A DNA stretch of 53,928 nt, from assembly GCA_035296905.1 (NCBI GenBank), contig DATHAA010000044.1:1-53928 (forward strand). Reading direction: 5' to 3'. Numbering within the stretch: position 1 is the first letter of the stretch; the number at the start of each line of letters is the position of its first letter. Shown piece after piece: positions 24,889 through 32,182 of the stretch. The translations under genes and the position numbers were made by a program. The notes under the pieces are model-generated. The model was not told the DNA's origin and made no database searches. It saw nothing but the letters and a program-made list of their open reading frames with translations. This DNA comes from DATEOR01 sp035296905 (GTDB lineage Bacteria; Actinomycetota; Thermoleophilia; Gaiellales; Gaiellaceae).

Positions 24889-25230
24889 GTGGACACCGAA
24901 CAGGCACGCGAGCTCCTTCAGCGGGAGCGGGAGCGGATCGAGCGGGCGCTCGCCGAACAGGCGGGCGGAAACAACGGCGAGCTCTCGACCGTCGACCAGC
25001 ATCTCGGCGACCAGGGCAGCGAGTTGTACGAAGACGAGTTCGAGGCCGGTCTTCGCGAGCGCCTCCTGAACGAGCTCGCTGCCGTGGAGCGTGCGGAGGC
25101 CCGCGTCGACGCGGGCACGTACGGCCTCTCGGTCGAGAGCGGCGAGCCGATCCCGGACGAGAGGCTCGAAACGATCCCGACCGCCGAGCGCACCGCCGAG
25201 GAGCAGGCGCGCTTCGACGGCCGCCGCTGA
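24889..25230 (+). CDS. TraR/DksA-family protein lacking the zinc-finger cysteines
   Basis: 113 residues. A coiled-coil (residues 1-65, LLQRERERIERALAEQ and the DQGSELYEDEFEAGL segment) is followed by the DksA/TraR C-terminal region YGLSVESGEPIPDERLETIPTAERTAE. Its pattern matches the family consensus YG-x-C-x2-C-G-x2-I-P-x2-R-L-x4-P-x-A-x2-C, but every cysteine is replaced (Ser, Ser, Thr and none). It may still bind RNA polymerase through the coiled-coil. GTG 24889 lies 6 nt after TAGAGT, suggesting a leaderless mRNA. Confidence 0.85.
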   Translation: MDTEQARELLQRERERIERALAEQAGGNNGELSTVDQHLGDQGSELYEDEFEAGLRERLLNELAAVERAEARVDAGTYGLSVESGEPIPDERLETIPTAERTAEEQARFDGRR

Positions 25231-25271
25231 GCCTGGCAGGCCAAGCTCCGTAGCTGCCGAATCACGTCTGG

Positions 25272-25689
25272 GTGTCCGCTCCGAGACCGGAGGGCAACCG
25301 ACGTGAAGCCCGCGTGGAGGCGAGCATCTTCGCGCTCGCCGCGTGCGCGCTCCTGGTCCTGCTCGGCCTCGTGAGCATGGCGGCGAGCTGGGAGCTCGCC
25401 GGCGTCGCCGGCTGGATCTGGTTCCTCTTGGCAGTTCCCGAGCTGCTGCTGGTCGGCGCGCTCGCCCTCGACGCTCCTCCGATTGCGGACGTGACGGTGA
25501 TCTCTGTGGTCGTCCTGGCGAATCTCGGTGGCCGCGTACGTGGCGCTCACGAACGGCATCGCCTTCAGCCCGACGGACGCGATGCCGCTGACTCGCCGTG
25601 CCAAGACGCTCATGGGTCTCGACGCCCTGATCTCGGTCGGCGCCGTGCTCCTCGTCGCCGCGCGTGCGGTCAACGTGCTCGGCGGCTGA
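25272..25689 (+). pseudogene. Small four-helix membrane protein with an apparent frameshift
   Basis: The first frame, from GTG 25272, encodes three hydrophobic helices (SIFALAACALLVLLGLVSMAA, GWIWFLLAVPELLLVGALAL and VTVISVVVLANLG). Near 25526-25530 that frame turns into Arg/Gly-rich nonsense, while another frame continues smoothly as VAAYVALTNGIAFSP and LDALISVGAVLLVAARAVN to the TGA at 25687-25689. Lengthening GG to GGGG at that point would join them as NLGVAAYVALTNG. Function unknown. The gene is probably intact in life if this is a base-call error. Confidence 0.55.
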
Positions 25690-25692
25690 GAG

Positions 25693-26460
25693 CTATTCGG
25701 GTGTGACGTAGGCGGCGGTGAGGCCGCCGTCCACCAAGAAGGTCGCCCCGTTGACGTAGGACGACTCGTCGCTTGCGAGGAAGAGCGCGCCGTAGGCGAT
25801 CTCCTTCGCCTGAGCCAGCCGGCCCATGGGCAGGTGGACGAGCCTGCGCTCGAGCGCTCCCGGGGTCTCGTCGAAGAGGCGCATGAGGAGCGGCGTCTCG
25901 ACCGGGCCGGGACAGAGGGCGTTGACTCGCACACCCTGGCGCGCGAACTCGACGGCGAGCTCCCGGCTCAGGGAGAGGACAGCGCCCTTCGAGGCGGTGT
26001 AGGAGATCTGCGACGTCGCCGCGCCGGCGAGGGCCACGAACGAGGCGACGTTGATGACCGAGCCGCCGCCTCGGTCGAGCAGGTGTGGGATCCCGTGCTT
26101 GCAGCAGAGGAAGACGCCTTTCGTGTTGACGTCCTGCACACGCTGCCACGCGTCGACCTCGGTTTCGAGAACCGACGCGTCGTCCGCCGGCATGATCCCC
26201 GCGTTGTTGTAGAGGACGTCGATCCCGCCGTAGCGTTCGGTCGCCGCCGCGTACATGGCCTGCACGCTGTCGGGGTCGGCCACGTTCACCTCCTGAAAGA
26301 AGGCCTCGCGGCACTCGGCTGCCGTGGCCTCGCCCTTCTCGGGATCGACGTCTGCGACGCACACGCTCGCGCCTTCCCCCGAAAAGAGGATCGCGGCCTC
26401 CCGGCCGATGCCGCCGGCAGCACCGGTGATGACGGCGACCTTTCCGTCCAGGCGTCCCAT
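25693..26460 (-). CDS. Short-chain dehydrogenase/reductase
   Basis: 255 residues, classical SDR. The cofactor motif is TGAAGGIGREAA, the adenine-ring Asp is in CVADVDP (NAD preference), NNAG is at residue 89, and the catalytic Ser...Tyr-x3-Lys is in SQISYTASKGAV. The terminal FLVDGGLTAAY is typical. Substrate unknown. It is separate from the SDR at 50 kb. The ATG at 26460 begins directly with the family N-terminus MGRLDGKVAVITGA. Confidence 0.93.
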   Translation of the reverse strand: MGRLDGKVAVITGAAGGIGREAAILFSGEGASVCVADVDPEKGEATAAECREAFFQEVNVADPDSVQAMYAAATERYGGIDVLYNNAGIMPADDASVLETEVDAWQRVQDVNTKGVFLCCKHGIPHLLDRGGGSVINVASFVALAGAATSQISYTASKGAVLSLSRELAVEFARQGVRVNALCPGPVETPLLMRLFDETPGALERRLVHLPMGRLAQAKEIAYGALFLASDESSYVNGATFLVDGGLTAAYVTPE

Positions 26461-26473
26461 GCGAGGCGGGAGC

Positions 26474-26962
26474 TTAGCGGTGAAGGCCCGAGAGAATCGA
26501 GTCGAGCCGATCGAAGCGCTCGTCGGCGGCCTGTTCTTTCGAGCCGCTGAACCAGACGAGGACGACGTTCCCCCCGTAGCGCTTGTAGGCGACCCAGGTC
26601 TTGCTCTGCGAGTCGAGCTCCCAGTAGATGCTGTCGGCGCTCCGGGCGAGCGGCTTGTTCGTGTCCTTGTCCTTGAAGAAGGAGGCGAGCGAGGCGCTCT
26701 TCCCCGGCTTGCCGACGTAGACGTTGAAGATGCCGTAGCGGTCGACCAGCGACTGCGGCATGTCGAGGCCGAAGCCGAGCTGGTCCCACGCGGGGTCGCT
26801 GACCGCGGCCGGCTCGAGCGGCCGCCCCGTCGCCTGCTTGAACGTCTGCCCCACCTGGGCAGGAGTGAGGGTCTGCTCCTGGGTCTGGTCGCTGGCGGCG
26901 CCGCACCCGGCCAAAACGACGAGGGCGAAGACCGCGAGCGAGAGCAGGGCGATGCGTCTCAC
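26474..26962 (-). CDS. Lipoprotein of unknown function
   Basis: 162 residues from GTG 26962. The signal peptide VRRIALLSLAVFALVVLAGCG has a lipobox Cys. The mature domain contains TPAQVGQTFKQATGRPL, YGIFNVYVGKPGKSASL and KTWVAYKRYGGNVVLVWFSGSKEQ, suggesting a compact mixed alpha/beta domain outside the membrane. No family recognised. A longer ORF to 27334 is rejected because it precedes a clear signal peptide. It lies 13 bp downstream of the SDR start on the same strand, and the divergent exported protein begins 103 bp away. Confidence 0.75.
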   Translation of the reverse strand: MRRIALLSLAVFALVVLAGCGAASDQTQEQTLTPAQVGQTFKQATGRPLEPAAVSDPAWDQLGFGLDMPQSLVDRYGIFNVYVGKPGKSASLASFFKDKDTNKPLARSADSIYWELDSQSKTWVAYKRYGGNVVLVWFSGSKEQAADERFDRLDSILSGLHR

Positions 26963-27064
26963 TGCGCCAAGAGAGTAGCGCCTCGCCTGAACGGAGGCCT
27001 CGCCCGCTTGAGTCGTCCGGCCCCACGGGGCAGGATGGGAGGCCCTCGAACAAGGAGTTCCTCG

Positions 27065-27574
27065 ATGTTCACGAAGCGAAAGTTGATCGCGCTGTTTGCG
27101 GCCACGGTCATCGTCGCGGGAGTGCTGGTGGTCGCTGCGATCGGCGCGACCGGCAGCGGCACAGCCGACCAGGTGACGTTCAGAACGAGCAACCGCGTCG
27201 ACACACCGTCGGGCTCGTTCATCAATACCGGCAGCCAGGTGGTCGTCAACCCGGGCACCGGCCCGATGCTCATCCGTTTCTCTGCGACCGGCTACGAGCA
27301 AGATTTCAACAGCGGAGGCGGATTCGCGGGCCACAAGTACGCGGCGATGTTCGTCCGAGTGCTCGTCAATGGCTCACAGGTTGGTCCCGCGGTGCGGTTC
27401 TTCGACAACACCGGGAAGGTCGGCGTGCAGAAGCCGCGGCCGACGACGACCTCCTATGAATGGGCGCTGAACACGACGCTTGGCTCGAAGACCGTACGGG
27501 TCCAGTTCAAGAACCTGAACACCTTCGACAGCGCGACCATCCTGCACTCGACGCTGACGGTTCAGAACGGCTAG
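27065..27574 (+). CDS. Exported or membrane-anchored beta-rich protein
   Basis: 169 residues. ATG 27065 follows AAGGAG. An N-terminal helix (LIALFAATVIVAGVLVVAAIGA) acts as signal or anchor, followed by a Ser/Thr/Asn-rich beta-strand domain (TFRTSNRVDTPSGSFINTGSQVVV, GPMLIRFSATGYEQDF, TVRVQFKNLNTFDSATILHSTLTV). The strand pattern suggests a small jelly-roll or Ig-like surface domain. No family recognised. Its stop abuts the opposing amidohydrolase stop directly. Confidence 0.75.
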   Translation: MFTKRKLIALFAATVIVAGVLVVAAIGATGSGTADQVTFRTSNRVDTPSGSFINTGSQVVVNPGTGPMLIRFSATGYEQDFNSGGGFAGHKYAAMFVRVLVNGSQVGPAVRFFDNTGKVGVQKPRPTTTSYEWALNTTLGSKTVRVQFKNLNTFDSATILHSTLTVQNG

Positions 27575-28291
27575 TCAACGGCGTTCTTCGGCGTACCGAC
27601 GAGCCTCGTCGACGAGGCCCTGGAAAAGGGCGAAGTCCTCCCCTGCCTCGGGATGCCAGAGCACGCCGACCGTGAAGCGCTGCGCGGTATCCTCGACTGC
27701 CTCGATCGTCCCGTCGTCTGCGCGCGCCGACTCCCGCAGCCCTTCGCCGAGCTTGCCGAAGCCCTGGTGGTGGTGGCTCTTGACCGGCGCGCGGTCGCCG
27801 AGCAGCCTTTGGACGCGGCTTCCGGGGATGAGATCGACGTCGTGGTCGGCAAAAACGCCGGGCGGGTCGTGCTTGTGCTTCTCGTCCCCGACGACGTCGG
27901 GCAGGTGCTGGACGAGGTCGCCGCCGCGGGCGACGTTCAGCACCTGGCTCCCGCGGCAGATGGCGAGGACCGGCATATCGCGCGCGAGCGCGCCCGTGAG
28001 CAGTGCGAGCTCGGCGTCGTCGCGGGCACGGACGGTGCCGAAGGTCTCCTCGTGCGCTTCCTGCCCGTAGAGCTCCGGGTCGAGGTCGGCGCCGCCGGAG
28101 AAAACGAGGCCGTCGAGCCCGTCGAGGGTCTCGTCGACGGCGTCGTCTGCCGGGGGAACGAGGAGCGCCCGGCCGCCAGCCTGCTCCACCGCCTGCACGT
28201 ACGCGGCGGGGACGAGCGCGGCCTCGAGATCCCAGTAGCTCCACTTCGCCGGCACCACGTACGTCGTGATCCCGATCAGGGGCCTAGCCAC
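27575..28291 (-). CDS. Class I glutamine-amidotransferase-like hydrolase (peptidase C26, PuuD-like)
   Basis: 238 residues. The catalytic Cys is in LAICRGSQVLNVARGG and the His-Glu pair is in VGVLWHPEAGEDF. These mark gamma-glutamyl-gamma-aminobutyrate hydrolase, which releases GABA from gamma-Glu-GABA in polyamine use. The start overlaps the end of the glutamine-synthetase-like gene, which would make the gamma-glutamyl adduct. With the divergent permease this forms a plausible gamma-glutamylation route; the exact amine is not determined. Confidence 0.9.
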   Translation of the reverse strand: MARPLIGITTYVVPAKWSYWDLEAALVPAAYVQAVEQAGGRALLVPPADDAVDETLDGLDGLVFSGGADLDPELYGQEAHEETFGTVRARDDAELALLTGALARDMPVLAICRGSQVLNVARGGDLVQHLPDVVGDEKHKHDPPGVFADHDVDLIPGSRVQRLLGDRAPVKSHHHQGFGKLGEGLRESARADDGTIEAVEDTAQRFTVGVLWHPEAGEDFALFQGLVDEARRYAEERR

Positions 28292-29615
28292 GCTCGAAGA
28301 GCCTCTCCCGCTCGTAGCCCGTCACGACCTGGTCGAAGAGCCGCTGCTCGGTGTGCGCGTAGTTCAGGTAGTGGTCGATGACATCGTCTCCGAAAGCCGC
28401 GCGCGCCATCGTCCCGTTCTCGAGCGCGCCGATCGCGTCGCGCAGCGAGTGGGGGAAGCGCTCGGCGTCGGACTCGTAGGCGTTCCCCTCGAGCGGCGGC
28501 GGCAGCTCCAGCTCGTTCTCCACGCCGTGGAGGCCGGCCGCCAGCACCGCGGCGAAGGCGAGATAAGGGTTGACGTCGCCGCCGGGGATACGGGTCTCCG
28601 CGCGCAGGCCGTTCCCGTGGCCGACGATGCGGAAGCCGCATGTCCGGTTGTCGTGCCCCCACGCGAGCGTGGTCGGTGCCCAGCTCCCGGCTGCGTAGCG
28701 CTTGTAGGAGTTCACGTTCGGCGCGAGGAAAAGGGCGAGCTCACGGAAACACGCGATCTGCCCCGCGAGAAACTGTTTGAACACGTCCGACTCGCCCGCG
28801 AATGCGCTCTCGTCCCCGCGCCAGAGGCTTGCGTGGATGTGGCAGGAGTTCCCGATCCAGGTGTGGTCGGGCTTGGCCATGAAGGTGATCGAGCAGCCGT
28901 TCAGGTGCGCGATCTCCTTGGCGCCGTTCTTGTAAACCGTGTGGTTGTCGGCCATCGCAAGGGCCGGCGCGTAGCGGAAGTTGACCTCCTGCTGGCCGGG
29001 CCAGGCCTCGCCCTTCGAGCTCTCGACCGGGATCCCGGCCGCCTGCATGTGGTTGCGGATCTGGCGGAGGAAGGGCTCGTCATAGGTGGTGGCGAGGATG
29101 TGGTAGTCGAGGATGTAGGGCACCGACGGCGTCAGGTCCTCGTAGCTCTTCGCGTGGGCCTCGGCGTAGGTCTCCTTCAGGAGGTAGAACTCGAGCTCGG
29201 AGCCGAACATCGGGGTGTAGCCGAGCTCCGCAGTGCGCTCCACCTGCCGCTTCAGGACTTGCCGCGGCGACGGGTTGACCGGCGTCGCGTCGTGCCAGAG
29301 GACGTCGCAAAGGACAAGCGCCGTGCCCTCGAGCCAGGGGATCCGCCGCAGCGTGTCCAGGTCGGGCTGCAGAAGGAAATCGCCGTAGCCTCGCTCCCAG
29401 TTGGCAATCGAATAGCCGGGGATGGGGTCCATCTCCATGTCCAGCGCGAGCAGGTAGTTGCAGCCCTCGACGCCGTGCTCTGCGACCTCGCCCTCGAGGA
29501 AGAACTGCCCATGGACACGCTTGCCCATGAGGCGGCCCTGCATGTCCGTGAAGGCGACGACGATCGTGTCGATCGCGCCGCTCTCGATCTCGGACGTCAG
29601 CTCTTTCAGCGTCAT
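28284..29615 (-). CDS. Glutamine-synthetase-like gamma-glutamyl ligase (PuuA/GlnA3-like)
   Basis: 443 residues. Active-site blocks are FGSELEFYLL (metal), NSCHIHASLW (His/metal), ANVNSYKRYAAGSWAPT (ATP) and AETRIPGGDVNPYLAFAA. The usual adenylylation Tyr region of GlnA1 and its signature are not evident, and the neighbourhood contains no nitrogen regulators. Linkage to a PuuD-like hydrolase points to gamma-glutamylation of polyamines or monoamines rather than ammonia assimilation. This is inferred from context. Confidence 0.88.
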   Translation of the reverse strand: MTLKELTSEIESGAIDTIVVAFTDMQGRLMGKRVHGQFFLEGEVAEHGVEGCNYLLALDMEMDPIPGYSIANWERGYGDFLLQPDLDTLRRIPWLEGTALVLCDVLWHDATPVNPSPRQVLKRQVERTAELGYTPMFGSELEFYLLKETYAEAHAKSYEDLTPSVPYILDYHILATTYDEPFLRQIRNHMQAAGIPVESSKGEAWPGQQEVNFRYAPALAMADNHTVYKNGAKEIAHLNGCSITFMAKPDHTWIGNSCHIHASLWRGDESAFAGESDVFKQFLAGQIACFRELALFLAPNVNSYKRYAAGSWAPTTLAWGHDNRTCGFRIVGHGNGLRAETRIPGGDVNPYLAFAAVLAAGLHGVENELELPPPLEGNAYESDAERFPHSLRDAIGALENGTMARAAFGDDVIDHYLNYAHTEQRLFDQVVTGYERERLFERG

Positions 29616-29641
29616 CCGGGCGATCTTAACGTCCGGCTGGC

Positions 29642-29670
29642 TTGACAGCGTCCGCCCCAGGGCGTCCTAA
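29642..29670 (+). promoter_or_regulatory. Putative permease promoter
   Basis: TTGACA (29642-29647), a 17-bp spacer and TCCTAA (29665-29670); the -10 box is weak but the -35 is perfect. AGGAGG precedes the permease ATG. Confidence 0.45.
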
Positions 29671-29700
29671 TACGCGGTCTCAGACTCAGGAGGAAGCGGC

Positions 29701-31326
29701 ATGAGCACTGAAGAGCAAAGGGCCCACACGCGTTCGGACGATGAGAGCCTGCTCCATCGCCTCGGATATGCGCAGGAGCTCTTTCGCGGGATGGGCGGGT
29801 TCCAGAACTTCGCCATCTCGTTCACGATCATCTCCATCCTCGCCGGGTGCCTGACCTCGTACTCGGTCGGAATGGAGCACGGGGGTCCGTCGTCGATCAT
29901 CTGGGGCTGGCTCCTCGTCGGCCTCATGTCGACGATCATCTCGTTGTCGATGGCCGAGATCGCCTCGGCGTATCCGACCGCCGGCGGCCTCTACTACTGG
30001 GCATCCAAGCTGGGGAGCCCCGGCTGGGGCTGGGCGACGGGCTGGTTCAACCTGATCGGCCAGGTAGCCGTCACGGCGGCGATCGGCTACGGGCTCGCGA
30101 CCTTCGGAGCCGTCCTGCTCGACTACTGGTTCGGCTACTTCCAGCAGATGAACGACATCTTTGGCGCCTCGGGCAACGCGTCGTACTACCTGCTCTACGC
30201 GTTCTTCATGCTCTGCGCCTGCTTAATCAACTTCTTCAACATCAGGGTCACGGCGGGCCTGAACACGATCTCCGCCTACTGGCACATGATCGGCGTCGCC
30301 TTCATCGTCATCGTCCTGATCATCGTGCCGGACAAGCACCAATCGCTCTCCTATGTGTTCACGGAGACGGTGAACAACTCGGGCTACGGAGGCGGGACGA
30401 CGTCCCTCTCGAGCCCGACGTTCTGGTTCGTCTGGGGCCTCGGGCTCCTGCTCGCGCAGTACACGATCACCGGTTTCGACGCCTCGGCACACACCGCGGA
30501 AGAGACACAGCGCGCCTCCCGGATGGCGGCGACCGGCATGTGGACCTCGGTCGTCGCATCGGTGATCTTCGGCTGGATTCTTCTGCTTGCGGTCACCTTC
30601 GCGATCCCGAGCACCCAGTTCGCGCTCGACAACATCGGCACCGTCGTCCCGTCCATCTGGGCGGAATCGATGAGCCAGACATGGGCGGAGGCGCTGCTCT
30701 TCATCTGCGTCATCGCGCAGTTCTTCTGCCTGACCGCCTCCGTCACGTCAGCGTCGAGAATGATGTTCGCGTTCTCGCGCGACCGGGCCGTGCCGGGGCA
30801 CTCGCTGTGGCGCCGAGTGGCGCGGAACCGCATTCCGCGCTGGTCGGTCGCCGGCATCGGCGTATTCGCGGCAGCCCTCATGATCCCCTCGGTTTGGAAC
30901 TACCTCGTCGGCTACTTCGCGGGGACGGCCATCGCGGTGATCGGGCTCTACATCGCTTTCATCCTCCCGGTCTACCTGCGGTTCCGCCAGGGAGATGCCT
31001 GGCAGGAGCCGAGAGCCTGGAGCCTCGGGCGGCACTACAAGTGGATCGACCTCGTCTCGCTGATCTGGGTCGGGATCATCACGATCCTTTTCATCTTCCC
31101 GCTCTACCGGGCCGGGCTTCCCTGGGCAGAAGACTTCACCTGGGAGCTGACCAACTACACGATCCTCTGGTTCGTCGCCATCGGCCTGATCTTCGGAGGC
31201 TGGTGGCTCATCTCCGCCAGGCACTGGTTCAAGGGCCCGATCCGCATGGGCACGGAAGAGGAGCTCGACCGGATCGAGGAGCAGTATGAGCGTCCCGCTC
31301 GCGGCGCCGCGCCGGCGGGCAAGTAA
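29701..31326 (+). CDS. APC-superfamily amino acid/amine permease
   Basis: 541 residues with about 12 membrane helices. The first-helix signature FQNFAISFTIISILAGCLTSYSVG and AEIASAYPTAGGLYYWASKLG are APC hallmarks. Divergent from the gamma-glutamyl ligase gene by 85 bp, it resembles PuuP-type uptake of polyamines or amino acids, but substrate is not readable from sequence. ATG 29701 follows AGGAGG. Confidence 0.92.
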   Translation: MSTEEQRAHTRSDDESLLHRLGYAQELFRGMGGFQNFAISFTIISILAGCLTSYSVGMEHGGPSSIIWGWLLVGLMSTIISLSMAEIASAYPTAGGLYYWASKLGSPGWGWATGWFNLIGQVAVTAAIGYGLATFGAVLLDYWFGYFQQMNDIFGASGNASYYLLYAFFMLCACLINFFNIRVTAGLNTISAYWHMIGVAFIVIVLIIVPDKHQSLSYVFTETVNNSGYGGGTTSLSSPTFWFVWGLGLLLAQYTITGFDASAHTAEETQRASRMAATGMWTSVVASVIFGWILLLAVTFAIPSTQFALDNIGTVVPSIWAESMSQTWAEALLFICVIAQFFCLTASVTSASRMMFAFSRDRAVPGHSLWRRVARNRIPRWSVAGIGVFAAALMIPSVWNYLVGYFAGTAIAVIGLYIAFILPVYLRFRQGDAWQEPRAWSLGRHYKWIDLVSLIWVGIITILFIFPLYRAGLPWAEDFTWELTNYTILWFVAIGLIFGGWWLISARHWFKGPIRMGTEEELDRIEEQYERPARGAAPAGK

Positions 31327-31737
31327 CTAGCCGGCGCCGAGCTCTTCGGCGAGGAGAGAACAGGCATATGCGCGCCACGCCACATCGGGCGTGGCGCGCA
31401 GCGCTGCCAGCGCCTCGGAGACGTGGGGAAGCCCTTTGGCCTCCGCCTTCAGGTCGTCGAGCCCGCGTTCGAGGGCAAGTTGCCGGTCGACCGTGCGCAC
31501 CTCCTGGGCGAGCGCATTGACTGCGCGGCCGTTGAGGTCGAGGCCGCGGTCCGGGTCGCCGCCCGCGGTGAGGAGCAGCAACGCCCGTCTGCTCGCCCCG
31601 TGCGCCTCGTCTTCCTCGATCTGAACCCCCTGACCGGCCACCGAGGCCAGGACGACGAGCGCCGTGGCGAGCTGATCCCCGCCCTCGTCCGCAGCCAGCG
31701 AGCCCTCGAGGCCGTGCAGCCACGCCGCCCTGCTCAC
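31327..31737 (-). CDS. Hypothetical helical protein, 136 aa
   Basis: GTG 31737 overlaps the NUDIX stop by 4 bp, so the genes are coupled. The protein is Ala/Leu/Glu-rich and predicted helical (DEGGDQLATALVVLASVAGQGVQIEEDEAHGASRR), with no cysteine pair, signal peptide or nucleotide motif. No family recognised. It may assist the NUDIX hydrolase, but that rests only on coupling. Confidence 0.6.
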   Translation of the reverse strand: MSRAAWLHGLEGSLAADEGGDQLATALVVLASVAGQGVQIEEDEAHGASRRALLLLTAGGDPDRGLDLNGRAVNALAQEVRTVDRQLALERGLDDLKAEAKGLPHVSEALAALRATPDVAWRAYACSLLAEELGAG

Positions 31738-32144
31738 TGCCGCTCGAGCCAGAGGGCGAATGCGGCGATGGACGCCGCGTCGTCGAGCGCTTCCAGCGCT
31801 CCCACGAGCGCGAGCCGCTCGACCTCGATGTCCTCGTCGTCGTCGAGCTCCGCGGGGTCGGCCTCGCTCAGGCCGCTCGCCTCGAAGACGTGCACCAGCT
31901 CGGTGGAATAGCCCGGCGCGGCCCAGAAGGTCGCGATGGCGCTCAACACCTCAGCGGCCAGCCCGCATTCCTCCGCGAGCTCCCGGGCAGCGGCGTCCGC
32001 GGGAGCCTCTCCTTCCTCGAGCTTCCCGGATGGGAGCTCGAGCGTCCGGGTCCCCGAGCCCGGCCGAGACTGGCGCACGAGCACCAGCTCTCCGCCTTCG
32101 ACGACGACGAGAACAACTGAGGGAGGGTGATGAATGAGCTCCAC
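31734..32144 (-). CDS. NUDIX hydrolase (ADP-ribose pyrophosphatase-like)
   Basis: 136 residues. The Nudix box fits G-x5-E-x7-R-E-U-x-E-E-x-G-U: GKLEEGEAPADAAARELAEECGL. The upstream ELPSGKLEEGE and downstream ATFWAAPGYSTELVHVFEA are typical of ADP-sugar pyrophosphatases. It should cleave nucleoside-diphosphate-linked compounds. GTG 32144 is the start; it is divergent from the dehydrogenase with 38 bp between the starts. Confidence 0.93.
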   Translation of the reverse strand: MELIHHPPSVVLVVVEGGELVLVRQSRPGSGTRTLELPSGKLEEGEAPADAAARELAEECGLAAEVLSAIATFWAAPGYSTELVHVFEASGLSEADPAELDDDEDIEVERLALVGALEALDDAASIAAFALWLERQ

Positions 32145-32182
32145 GACCCGTAGTATCGCCCGGTGGTCGAGGTAGGCATCGA

